Shown: positions 28,580 to 37,126 of the stretch, one piece after another
Numbering within the stretch: position 1 is the stretch's first letter
How the letters are laid out: each line of letters begins with the position of its first letter
Source of the DNA: Synechococcales cyanobacterium S06
GTDB taxonomy: Bacteria; Cyanobacteriota; Cyanobacteriia; Cyanobacteriales; JAABRE01
Reading direction: 5' to 3'
DNA length: 59,165 nt
Assembly: GCA_011391125.1 (NCBI GenBank)
Contig: JAABRE010000024.1
Coordinates: 1-59,165, forward strand
Position numbers and translations under genes: made by a program
Notes under the pieces: generated by a model
Database searches by the model: none
The model's input: only the letters and a program-made list of their open reading frames with translations
Told to the model about the DNA's origin: nothing

Positions 28580-28656
28580 TTTGATTATTTATTTAGATTA
28601 ATTAATTTACAATTTTAAGCATAAATGGTTATAGGTAATTAACAATTAATAATTGA

Positions 28657-28761
28657 TATAGCATTTTCTGATTAAATGTTATCTACCCCTCACCCCCCTA
28701 CCCCCCTCATCCCAAGGGGAGAGGGGGAAAGAGAGGTAAAATGTCAACTAAAAATGCTATA
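28657..28761. mobile_element. 105-bp MITE, diverged copy
   Basis: Bounded by TATAGCATTTT and AAAATGCTATA, with CCCCTCACCCCCC and GGGGAGAGGGGG inside. Same length as the 21512 and 45734 copies, opposite relative orientation, diverged in sequence. It lies in the 333-bp gap between hlyD and the protease gene. Confidence 0.8.
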
Positions 28762-28816
28762 ATTGATAATTAGTATTTCTTGTCAACTATCAACTATTGA
28801 TTATTAACTATTGCAC

Positions 28817-28911
28817 GGGCGCAAGCATTGCGCCCCTACTCTCAACTATTAACTATTAACTGTCAACTGTCAACTATCAACTATCAACTGTCAACTATCA
28901 ACTATCAACTG
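28817..28911. repeat. GGGCGCAA palindrome and TATCAAC-type heptamer array
   Basis: GGGCGCAA-GCA-TTGCGCCC (28817-28835) is followed by about nine units of the family CAACTRT (28841-28911). Related arrays are at 19576-19602, 34741-34776 and 52806-52839. Confidence 0.85.
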
Positions 28912-28912
28912 T

Positions 28913-30697
28913 TTATTGCATTTGTTTTAAGCTTTCCACTTCTTTGGTGAAGGATTCGGTAAGGAGACTTAAAACGGTACGTTGTTCGCGGATTTTGATG
29001 TTAGCACTAATTGTCATACCCGATTGAATGCCAAGGGTCATCGTGTCCCCATTCACATCTATTCCTTGTTTGTCTAAACGAATCTTAGCCGGAAAACGAT
29101 AGTAATTATATAGGGGTTGTTCAGGAGGTAAAGCATCTGAGCCAATGGAGATCATTTCACCTTTAATATCCCCATATTCACTGTAACTAAAGGAATCAAG
29201 ACGCACATCTGCGACTAAGGGATTACCATTTTGGTTTTTGCGTTTCATGGCTTCATGGACAAAACCAATGTCTTTGGAATTGATATAAATTTCAGCGATT
29301 AATTTCTCATCGGGAACGATTTTAACTGCTTTTTCCGGTGCATTTGGATTTGGTACTGCACCTGGAAATACTTTTAAATCAAAGATTGTTCCCGCAGCCG
29401 GAGCGCGTACTTCTTGATATTTCAAGGTAACTTCGCTGCTGCTGATTTGGCTATCACTTTGGGCCATACGGTTTTCATTATCTCTGATAACTTTGCCAAG
29501 TTGACTGTCAATGTTGGCGATATTTTGTTGATTAGCCGCCAGGCGATCGCGCACGTCTTTTTCTGAGACAGCTTGGGTATTGATTAAATTAGCATTTCCT
29601 TGTCGAATCGCGATGATTAGTCTTTGTTGTTCTTCGAGGAGGCGATCAATTTCCGCTAAACCCGATTGAACTTCCTGTTGTTGGCGATCATATTCGATTT
29701 TACCATTATTTTTTATTTCTACAATTTTGGCTAGGCGATCGTTAACTTCTTGTTTCTGTTTACGAGCAGAAATAGCAGCTAAAGCTCCTTCTTCCACCAA
29801 GGGTGAAATATCATCGAGAATACTTTGTTCTAGGTTTAAACTTGCTTGAGCTTGATCAAAATTTTGTTGATTCTTAACCCTGATTTGCTCCAAAACTATT
29901 CTATTGGTGGCTAATTTGGCTTTAGAGTCTGCTAACTGAACCTGAACTTGGGCTAGTTGTTTTTCTAATTGGGAGATGTCTAAATCGGCGGCAATACTGC
30001 GGGAATCTAATTCCCTTTGTCTGGCTTTTAAACGGCCAATTTGTTCGGGATCAAAACCATTATTGTCCATTATACCCACTTCGGCTCGGTAAAGGCGATT
30101 TTCTTCTTGAATTGCGACTCGGTTACGGGCCAATAGGGCAATTTCCGGAGGTAATTTTAATTCGGCGATCGCCTGTTCTAGTTGTGCCATATTGAGGGTA
30201 GAGCTCATTAAGGCGCGATAAAATTGATTTTCTTGTTCTAAGGAACGGCGAATGATTTTCAAGGATTGAAGTTCAGCTTTGGCCGTTGTCGAGTCCAAGA
30301 TAAATAATAGTTCCCCTTCTTCAACTGTATCTCCGTCTTCTACATACACTTGTTCCACCACCCCATTGAGAGGAACTTGTATTTCTTTGACTGATCCTTC
30401 GGGTTTTAATTGCCCTCTAGCTACAACTACCTGCTCCATTTGTGCAATAGAAGCCCAACCTAGGGAAAAGGTACACACTCCCATGATACTCCAGAGGATG
30501 GCTCTTGACCATACCGGCGATTGCTTAAGGACGACTGCTTGATCAAAATTTTTTCTTTTGGGGGTAAAGTTGCGATCGCTTTTTGATTGGGGAGGTTTAA
30601 TCATTAAATTGCTTTTAGCATTACCTTTACTTCCCTGTAAACCTATTGATTTAATATTTCCATTACTGTTATTGCCGTTGGAATAGTTACCATTCAT
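28913..30697 (-). CDS. HlyD-family membrane fusion protein of a type I secretion system
   Basis: A 594-aa periplasmic adaptor. A long Asn/Gly-rich cytoplasmic tail (1-60) is followed by one transmembrane helix (about 66-86). Then come a lipoyl-like half-motif (VYVEDGDTVEEGELLFILD), extended coiled coil (about 145-420) and the second lipoyl and beta-barrel part (VRAPAAGTIFDLKVFPGA). It bridges the ABC exporter to an outer-membrane TolC-like channel, which is not in this window. It lies between the exporter (132 bp upstream) and the S8 protease gene. Confidence 0.92.
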   Translation of the reverse strand: MNGNYSNGNNSNGNIKSIGLQGSKGNAKSNLMIKPPQSKSDRNFTPKRKNFDQAVVLKQSPVWSRAILWSIMGVCTFSLGWASIAQMEQVVVARGQLKPEGSVKEIQVPLNGVVEQVYVEDGDTVEEGELLFILDSTTAKAELQSLKIIRRSLEQENQFYRALMSSTLNMAQLEQAIAELKLPPEIALLARNRVAIQEENRLYRAEVGIMDNNGFDPEQIGRLKARQRELDSRSIAADLDISQLEKQLAQVQVQLADSKAKLATNRIVLEQIRVKNQQNFDQAQASLNLEQSILDDISPLVEEGALAAISARKQKQEVNDRLAKIVEIKNNGKIEYDRQQQEVQSGLAEIDRLLEEQQRLIIAIRQGNANLINTQAVSEKDVRDRLAANQQNIANIDSQLGKVIRDNENRMAQSDSQISSSEVTLKYQEVRAPAAGTIFDLKVFPGAVPNPNAPEKAVKIVPDEKLIAEIYINSKDIGFVHEAMKRKNQNGNPLVADVRLDSFSYSEYGDIKGEMISIGSDALPPEQPLYNYYRFPAKIRLDKQGIDVNGDTMTLGIQSGMTISANIKIREQRTVLSLLTESFTKEVESLKQMQ

Positions 30698-30829
30698 AAT
30701 TTTTTACTTGTTATTTAATTTATTGGTGATCAAATAATTAAAAGTGAATCTTTGATAGTTAAAACACATTATCAACTACCAAAATATTGTACGGGCGAAC
30801 GACCGTTCGCCTTTACTGTCAACTAACAA

Positions 30830-33800
30830 TTACATTTTTGATTCTTGCTGATGGTATAGGTAATAATAGCGACCTTTAGCAGCCATCAGTTCGTTATGGG
30901 TTCCCTGTTCTACTACAGAACCAGCATCCATCATTACGATAACATTAGCATTTTTAATTGTGCCTAAACGGTGAGTAATAAAGAACACGGTGGTATCTTT
31001 AAATTCTTCACTCAGGTTAAGACAAACTTGCTGTTCGGTGGCATAATCAAGGGCGCTGGTGGCCTCGTCTAAGACTAAAATCCTTGGTCTTTGCAGCACT
31101 GAACGGGCGATCGCAATCCGTTGTCTTTGTCCCCCAGATAAAGATGCTCCCCTTTCTCCCACCATGGTGTTGTATCCATTCGGCAAGTTCATGATAAATT
31201 CATGGGCTGCGGCTACTTGAGCGGCCCGAATAATCTCTTCGGTGGTAGCATCTGGGTTAGTCAGGGCGATATTTTCCTGAATGGTGCCATCAAAAAGCAA
31301 GGTATCTTGGGGAACTACGCCCACTTGACGACGCAGGGAATATAGTTCCACTTTGTTAATATCAAAACCGTCAATTAAAATCCTTCCTGCTTCTGGTTCA
31401 TAAAGACGGGAAATCAGTTTGGTTAAGGTACTTTTTCCCGCTCCGGATGAACCCACAATCGCTACAAATGTCCCCGCTTCAAAGTCAACGTTGACGTTAT
31501 AAAGGTTCAATGGACCGGTGGGTTTAAAACGGAAGGAAATATTGTCAAATTTAACGGCACCTTGAACTAAGGGCATGGGAATATTAGTTCTATCTTTCTC
31601 CGATTCTTGGGGTGTATCAACAATATCGGCCAGACGTTCTAAGGAAAGTGCCGTTTCTTGGAAGTTTTGCCACAGTTGGGTTAAACGCAAAATTGGTGTG
31701 GTGACATAACCAGAAATAATCCGGAAGGCAATCATGGACCCCAGGGTTAATTGACCTTCGAGCACTAAATAAACACCCACCCACAGAATCAACAAAGCCG
31801 AGAGTTTATTTAAAAAACTACTGGTATTACTGGCAATGGTGGAGGTAATTACGGTTTTAAAACTCGCGGATATATACCTACCATAACGTTCTTGCCATTC
31901 CCAACGGGATTTTAATTCGATATTCTGAGCTTTTACGGTTTGAATACCGGTCATGACTTCCACTAGGTGGGATTGGGTTTCGGCGTTGCGTTCAGCTTTT
32001 GTGCGCAATTGTTTCCGAATTATCGGTGAAAAAATAATGGTCAGGACCACGAAAACCGGAATAATCCCCAACGCAACCGCTGTCAGGAGGGGACTAAAGA
32101 TTAACATTACAACAATATAAATGACTGAAAAGATGGCATCTAATACTACTGTTAAGGCTGTACCGGTCAGAAACTGACGAATATTCTCTAATTCGTTAAT
32201 TCTGGTGGAAATTTCACCCACTGGCCTTTTTTCAAAATAACGCAAAGGCAAACGCAGCAGGTGATCAATAATTTCTGAACCTAAACTCATGTCAATGCGA
32301 TTGGTGGTATCGACAAATAGATAGGTTCTCAAGGCCGTTAACAAGGATTCAAAAACCGCCAAAACGACTAGGAATGTACCAATTACGTTCAGGGTGCTGA
32401 CGCTATTTTGGGCAATTACTTGGTCAATGATGATCCGGATCATTAAGGGGTTGGCCAAGGCGAATAACTGCACAAAAAAGGAGGCTATGAATACTTCGAT
32501 TAACACCCGTTTATATTGGATGATCGAAGGTATAAACCAACTCAGACCAAATCTTTCTTGGGGGGTATCTTTGGTTGTTTTCAGCAGTAATACTTGGCCG
32601 TCTTCTTCCCAAGTATCCAGGAATTGCTGCGGTTTCAGTTTTAGTACCCCTTTGGCGGGTACACCGATAACGATGTTTTTTTCGTTGCATTCGTAAAGCA
32701 CCACCAATTGATCTTGCCAGCGAATTAAGGCCGGTGGACTCAGACGGGTAAAAGCTGAAGTTGGCACTTTTACCAATTGCCCTTGCAACCCCATTAATTC
32801 CACTACTGCGCCACATAATGGCATGGTAATGGACCCTGTACGTTGCATTTGTTCGTTGAGTACGCGATTAATAACTTCTTTACGGAAGGGCATTCCGAAA
32901 TATTTACTAATCATCTGAAAACAAGCGACTCCAGCTTCTAAGGAGCCTTTTCCTCTGTAATAGGGATATTTTTCTTTTCTTGGTTGTTGTTCTTCTTCTT
33001 CGCTGTGAGCTTGATAATTTTGGCCTAATAACTCGACTTGAGCGTAGGGGATGTCTTCTTCTTCTTGTTCGTTTTTTTCGTCTTCAAAAAATGGATCTGG
33101 TTCAAGGATGCTTTCTTTGACTTGATTTGCGCTGGGTGCTGAGGTGGTGATCGCCGATTCTGATACCACGGTTTCTGAGGCCATGCTTTCTAATTCTGCC
33201 CAAGCACTGACAGGAAAACCTACTAAACGAGCGTTTTTATTGACGAAAATATTTTTTTGTCCCGCTTCTATATACAGATAACTACCTAATGGTGTGTCGG
33301 TGATACTACCCCCACTGACTAACCAAATTCGATTGTCATCTTGTAAGCTAGGATGATCTTTAATTTGAATGGTTCCAGGGTTGAGATGATAGATTTCCCC
33401 TTCTGGTAGGATTTTTTGTGCTAGTTCTTTGAGGTTGCCTTCTCCTTTTGCTTGTTGTTCTAATTGATAACCAATCAGGTCAAATACTTCGAGCAGGGAG
33501 GGACTATTTTTAAATTGTTTTTTTAGTTGGGGATATTGGTCGATTAGCTCGAAAAAGTCCTGGTTATTAATACTTAAAGCAATCACTTCTGTGGAGGCGA
33601 TCGCCGTTTCGCAAGCTACGCCACGAATTTGGTTAATTGCTCCTAAAAAACTGCCGGGGGTTAATAATTCTAAGGTTGAGGGCATTTGACTACGAGGATC
33701 ATAGCCCAATAAGCGGGCTTTTCCTTCATAGATAATCGATACTTGTAAGGGCATTTTGTCCCGCACGACAATTACTTGACCCATACGGTAACGTAATAAT

Positions 33801-33901
33801 TGAATTTTATCAGCTAATTTGCTGATGTCTCCGGGGGATAATTCACTTAAGATGGGTAAATTGGCCAAAAAATCGCCGATCGCTGTTGTTGTATATTCCA
33901 T
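30830..33901 (-). CDS. Type I secretion ABC exporter with cNMP-binding and C39-like domains
   Basis: A 1023-aa fused permease-ATPase. Residues 1-150 resemble a cyclic-nucleotide-binding domain, followed by an acidic linker near 270-310. The C39-like domain (about 310-445) has EAGVAC where peptidases have DCGxAC, so the catalytic Cys is lost and it should bind rather than cleave substrates. Six transmembrane helices lie at about 455-745. The ATPase has Walker A GSSGAGKST, signature LSGGQRQR and Walker B ILVLDEATSALD. The product would export unprocessed RTX/DUF4114-type proteins. The start is 5 bp after the ppiC stop, so they are co-transcribed. Confidence 0.92.
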   Translation of the reverse strand: MEYTTTAIGDFLANLPILSELSPGDISKLADKIQLLRYRMGQVIVVRDKMPLQVSIIYEGKARLLGYDPRSQMPSTLELLTPGSFLGAINQIRGVACETAIASTEVIALSINNQDFFELIDQYPQLKKQFKNSPSLLEVFDLIGYQLEQQAKGEGNLKELAQKILPEGEIYHLNPGTIQIKDHPSLQDDNRIWLVSGGSITDTPLGSYLYIEAGQKNIFVNKNARLVGFPVSAWAELESMASETVVSESAITTSAPSANQVKESILEPDPFFEDEKNEQEEEDIPYAQVELLGQNYQAHSEEEEQQPRKEKYPYYRGKGSLEAGVACFQMISKYFGMPFRKEVINRVLNEQMQRTGSITMPLCGAVVELMGLQGQLVKVPTSAFTRLSPPALIRWQDQLVVLYECNEKNIVIGVPAKGVLKLKPQQFLDTWEEDGQVLLLKTTKDTPQERFGLSWFIPSIIQYKRVLIEVFIASFFVQLFALANPLMIRIIIDQVIAQNSVSTLNVIGTFLVVLAVFESLLTALRTYLFVDTTNRIDMSLGSEIIDHLLRLPLRYFEKRPVGEISTRINELENIRQFLTGTALTVVLDAIFSVIYIVVMLIFSPLLTAVALGIIPVFVVLTIIFSPIIRKQLRTKAERNAETQSHLVEVMTGIQTVKAQNIELKSRWEWQERYGRYISASFKTVITSTIASNTSSFLNKLSALLILWVGVYLVLEGQLTLGSMIAFRIISGYVTTPILRLTQLWQNFQETALSLERLADIVDTPQESEKDRTNIPMPLVQGAVKFDNISFRFKPTGPLNLYNVNVDFEAGTFVAIVGSSGAGKSTLTKLISRLYEPEAGRILIDGFDINKVELYSLRRQVGVVPQDTLLFDGTIQENIALTNPDATTEEIIRAAQVAAAHEFIMNLPNGYNTMVGERGASLSGGQRQRIAIARSVLQRPRILVLDEATSALDYATEQQVCLNLSEEFKDTTVFFITHRLGTIKNANVIVMMDAGSVVEQGTHNELMAAKGRYYYLYHQQESKM

Positions 33902-33906
33902 TTTCC

Positions 33907-34656
33907 TTACTTGGTTAATGTAACTGGTTCAGATTTGGTGAAGCTGACATGATTTTGGATTTTATCCATTAACCATTGATTAAATTTTTCTTGTAATAAT
34001 CTTTGGCGCATTTGGGGATTTAATTGAGCAGACACAAACTGTTCTAATCTAACTATAACAATCCAGTTTTCGATTTTCGTTGGTGGTAAAAGTTGCCCCC
34101 CTTGACTGGATGTCAACATTTTGGCAATTTTGGGATGTGGTACATTTAACTCCACCGGTCCTACTATTCCCCCTGTTTTGGCCTCCGCTCCTTGGGAAAA
34201 TTCCTTGGCTATTTCGGCGAATGAATGTTCATCTTCTTGAATCCGAAAATATAATTCCTGTGCTATTCCTGCGTCTTGGGTTCTAATGAGAGAATAGACA
34301 ACTTGATCTAACTGTCCTTTACGTTCGAGAAAATAGGATTCTAGGGTACTTCCCCATCTAAGTTCTTTGAATTTTTCCACTTTTAAAGCGCGCAAAATCC
34401 TTTTGTCGAGTTGATCTCGACTCATCCATTGACTGGCTGCCCAGGCCTCGATTTGTTCTTCTGAGGTAATTTTATTTTGTTGTATAAATTGTTGACGAGC
34501 TAGATTTTGCTCTTCTTCTGTACAGTCTATTTCGGCGATCGCCTCATCAATAATCAGTTCCCTCACCAATTGGGGTAACAGTTGATGTTCGGCCATGAGC
34601 TCAAATAAATTTGTTTCAGTTATTTTTTTATCACCGATGGTTAAAACAGAACCCAT
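33907..34656 (-). CDS. PpiC-type peptidyl-prolyl isomerase, cytoplasmic
   Basis: A 249-aa parvulin-family protein. An N-terminal helical SurA-like part (1-115) is followed by the rotamase domain (about 125-215) with SFAEIAKEFSQG and GGIVGPVEL. No signal peptide is visible, so it should act in the cytoplasm, perhaps keeping large secretion substrates unfolded. It is 5 bp from the exporter gene. Pairing of such a protein with a type I exporter is seen in other cyanobacteria, from general knowledge. Confidence 0.85.
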   Translation of the reverse strand: MGSVLTIGDKKITETNLFELMAEHQLLPQLVRELIIDEAIAEIDCTEEEQNLARQQFIQQNKITSEEQIEAWAASQWMSRDQLDKRILRALKVEKFKELRWGSTLESYFLERKGQLDQVVYSLIRTQDAGIAQELYFRIQEDEHSFAEIAKEFSQGAEAKTGGIVGPVELNVPHPKIAKMLTSSQGGQLLPPTKIENWIVIVRLEQFVSAQLNPQMRQRLLQEKFNQWLMDKIQNHVSFTKSEPVTLTK

Positions 34657-34777
34657 AATAATTTTTTCTAATACAGCTTACTAGACAATGATGTCATATC
34701 TTAACAATTAACCATTGACAATTAATAATTGACAATGGTTAATTATCAACTATTAACTATCAATTGCCAACTGTCAA

Positions 34778-35536
34778 CTAACTAATATCCATAATAGTAG
34801 AAGGGAAAATCGCTTCTGGTTCTCCTAGGAATTTCTGGTTAATGACTTCTTGGAAGGTTTTTAAATCATTGTCCCAATTGGCGATCGCCTCTTTCATTTG
34901 AACAATTAATTGATCTCCGGTGGCGTTAGTAATAGGGTAATTAAAACTACCTGCAAATAATAAACCGGAGATATCGGGTTTATCGGGTTGTTGTAAGTTA
35001 ACTTGATTAATACTGATGTTTAACTGACATTTAGCCATCTGATAAGCAATATTCAAATTAGCTTGGATAATACCTTGACCGACATTACGCCAGTCACCGG
35101 ATGCCAATAATTGTTCAACGATGTATTTTTTACTGGCATCTTGTTGTTCACCAAAAGCAAGTACATTTTTAGGAGCAATGGCAACTCCCTGATATTCGGC
35201 ATTGGGCAATTTTTCGACATAGCGAGTAGCGACTTCACCAATTAAAAGAGGTTGCTCATTTTTGGGATTAACAGATTGAGAAAAGGTGACACTTCCTGCT
35301 TGAGCAACTATATTAACACCGTTTTTAAAAGTCAATTGTACTAAACGATTATTAACGACGGGATTTTTATCCAATTCCCAGTCACCTGGTAGCACTCCGC
35401 TCATTTTCAGAAAATCGGGATTAATAACTTGGGGATTGAGATTTTTCACACTAAGAACAATACCCACTTCTTGAATATCAAGGGTTTTGCTATTCGCGTA
35501 AGCATTTAAAGGCATAACTACATCTTTTGTGGCCAT
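34778..35536 (-). CDS. Hypothetical protein at the head of the secretion cluster
   Basis: About 252 aa if the ATG at 35536 is used; an in-frame TTG at 35584 would add 16 residues. No signal peptide, membrane helix or known motif is recognised. It looks like a globular beta-rich protein with a conserved-looking opening (TLDIQEVGIVLSVKNLNPQ). It precedes ppiC by 121 bp on the same strand, across a TATCAAC-type array. Its position suggests a chaperone or accessory for the secretion system, but nothing in the sequence proves that. Confidence 0.7.
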   Translation of the reverse strand: MATKDVVMPLNAYANSKTLDIQEVGIVLSVKNLNPQVINPDFLKMSGVLPGDWELDKNPVVNNRLVQLTFKNGVNIVAQAGSVTFSQSVNPKNEQPLLIGEVATRYVEKLPNAEYQGVAIAPKNVLAFGEQQDASKKYIVEQLLASGDWRNVGQGIIQANLNIAYQMAKCQLNISINQVNLQQPDKPDISGLLFAGSFNYPITNATGDQLIVQMKEAIANWDNDLKTFQEVINQKFLGEPEAIFPSTIMDIS

Positions 35537-35584
35537 TTTCTGATTATTTTCTAATTTTCCTAGTCTAGTATATGCTATCAACAA

Positions 35585-36106
35585 AAAAACAGCTACCCTA
35601 ATTTCATTTTAGCTAACAATTATTTTGTGAGATTGAGCTAAAACGGGAACATTAGTGTCCATTTCAGGAATAGTCTCTACTCCCATTGGCTCTCCCGTCC
35701 TGGTGATTGGTAGTAATAGTCAAAAACTGTTGACCCCTACCATAGTTGGTAGGGTGGGTTAGCCGCAATTCGTGATTTGGACTTAAGTCCAAAGCGGGCT
35801 CAGTAAGGTAAGGTGTAGGGGTGAACGGCCGTTCACCCCTACTAAGATTACTATTAATTGGTGTTTTGATTAAATATTTTCGATTTATAATGATGTCCCC
35901 CCCTCGCGATTCGGGAAGTTTTAAGTCTAAAAATGCCCTAAAAGTCTGAGCAAATGGGGCTTTTAAGCTGTCAAAAATTTGAGAATGAAACGGTTTCCCA
36001 GCCCGAAGTCGCGGGGGGTTAGGGGGATCGAATTTTACAACCTATTTAGGAATGCTATATAACAGTAGTAAAGGAAATAAGTCCCTAGACAGGAGAAATC
36101 TCAACC
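35585..36106. other. Intergenic region rich in palindromes, no gene seen
   Basis: It contains TTTGGACTTAAGTCCAAA (35776-35793), the third 28-bp GTAGGGGTGAACGG palindrome (35815-35842) and a longer imperfect hairpin element (about 35895-36025; CCCCTCGCGATTCGGG against CCCGAAGTCGCGGGGGG). No coding sequence is apparent. Confidence 0.75.
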
Positions 36107-36355
36107 ATGTTAAAAAATTTAGATAGAATCACCTTCGATCGCCATATTATGGCCGGAAAAGCTTGCATCAGAGGGATGAGAATACCAGTCTCTTTAATTC
36201 TTAATTTAGTGGGAAATGGTAAACCAAATGAAGAGATTTTAGAGGAATATCCAGATTTAGAATTAGAGGATATTCGTCAATCCTTGTTATATGCATCATG
36301 GTTGGCAGAAGAAGAAGTTTATCCCCTTGAATTTAGTCAACCAAAGGTGGGATAA
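36107..36355 (+). CDS. DUF433 family antitoxin-like protein
   Basis: An 82-aa protein with the DUF433 pattern DRHIMAGKACIRGMRIPVSLIL and EEILEEYPDLELEDIRQSLLYASWLAEEE. An AGGAGAAA ribosome site precedes the ATG. DUF433 proteins are usually antitoxins overlapping a DUF5615 PIN-like toxin gene. No such toxin follows here; a BrnT-like gene comes 80 bp later. It is the first of three small plus-strand genes inserted between the secretion genes. Confidence 0.83.
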   Translation: MLKNLDRITFDRHIMAGKACIRGMRIPVSLILNLVGNGKPNEEILEEYPDLELEDIRQSLLYASWLAEEEVYPLEFSQPKVG

Positions 36356-36435
36356 AATGATTTTTTTTTACATACATACATGGGGATTTCGCCAGTCTAT
36401 TATTAATCATTCTACTATTAAAGGAGAAATTAGCT

Positions 36436-36702
36436 TTGACAACTTTTGATTGGGATACAGCTAATATTAGTCATATTGCGCGACATAATGTTATATCAGA
36501 AGAGGTAGAAGAGGCTTTATTTGATCCTCGAAAAATCGGAACTCTAGCTTATCAAGTGGAAAATGAGCCAAGATGGGCGGTTTTAGGAAAATCTAACCAA
36601 GGAAGGGTGTTATTTATCGTATTTACTCGTAGAAACAATTTAATTAGAGTTATTACGGCTCGTGATGCTACAAATAAAGAAAAAAGACGTTATCGGAGGT
36701 AG
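36436..36702 (+). CDS. BrnT-family toxin-like protein
   Basis: An 88-aa protein from a TTG start with an AAGGAGA ribosome site. It shows the BrnT features FDWDTANISHIARHNV, EEVEEALFDP, GRVLFIVFTRR and RVITARDATNKEKRRY. BrnT is a RelE-fold ribonuclease-type toxin neutralised by BrnA. The probable antitoxin starts 5 bp after its stop. Confidence 0.85.
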   Translation: MTTFDWDTANISHIARHNVISEEVEEALFDPRKIGTLAYQVENEPRWAVLGKSNQGRVLFIVFTRRNNLIRVITARDATNKEKRRYRR

Positions 36703-36707
36703 TTTTC

Positions 36708-36962
36708 ATGGCTAAATCAAGGGAAAATCAAATGTCAGAAATCAAGAATTTTTCGGAAGTTCCTGTCTTTAACAATGAAGCAGAAGAAGCAAATTTTTGG
36801 GACCATCATGGTTTAGGAAATGATCTTTTAGCAGAGCTAAAACCTTTTAACATTGAGAATAATATTGAGCAGTATATTCTCGAAAATTTACGCATTTTAC
36901 CCTTAGATAAACAACAAGAGGTTTTAGATTTTACTGAGTTTTTACGTCAAAAAATAGTCTGA
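36708..36962 (+). CDS. BrnA-like/DUF2281 chimeric antitoxin candidate
   Basis: An 84-aa protein. The N-terminal 45 residues (EVPVFNNEAEEANFWDHHG) match the beginning of BrnA-type antitoxins. Instead of the expected CopG/ribbon-helix-helix end there is a DUF2281-like helical segment (YILENLRILPLDKQQEVLDFTEFLRQKI), typical of VapB-like antitoxins. A GGAGG site precedes the ATG. It may still neutralise the BrnT-like toxin but probably lost the standard DNA-binding domain. Confidence 0.72.
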   Translation: MAKSRENQMSEIKNFSEVPVFNNEAEEANFWDHHGLGNDLLAELKPFNIENNIEQYILENLRILPLDKQQEVLDFTEFLRQKIV

Positions 36963-37018
36963 ATTTCGCCTTTTCTAGCGGTTTTAACGGGCGATCGTCC
37001 AGTTTCTACCACAAAATC

Positions 37019-37048
37019 CAAGTTTTGTCAAGAGCTAGACAAAACTTG
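37019..37048. terminator. Inverted repeat between convergent genes
   Basis: CAAGTTTTGTC and GACAAAACTTG pair around an 8-base loop, lying between the plus-strand antitoxin and the minus-strand cadherin-like gene. A bidirectional terminator is likely, although no strong T-run follows. Confidence 0.55.
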
Positions 37049-37072
37049 AAGCCTCAAGCGCACAAAACCGAT

Positions 37073-37103
37073 AAAAAAATCTACCCCGTGACAGAGGTAG
37101 ATG
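37073..37103 (-). terminator. Rho-independent terminator of the cadherin-like gene
   Basis: On the minus strand ATCTACC and GGTAGAT pair around CTCTGTCACGG, followed by a run of seven T residues. Confidence 0.8.
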
Positions 37104-37126
37104 ATTAAAAAAGAGATTAAAGTAGT

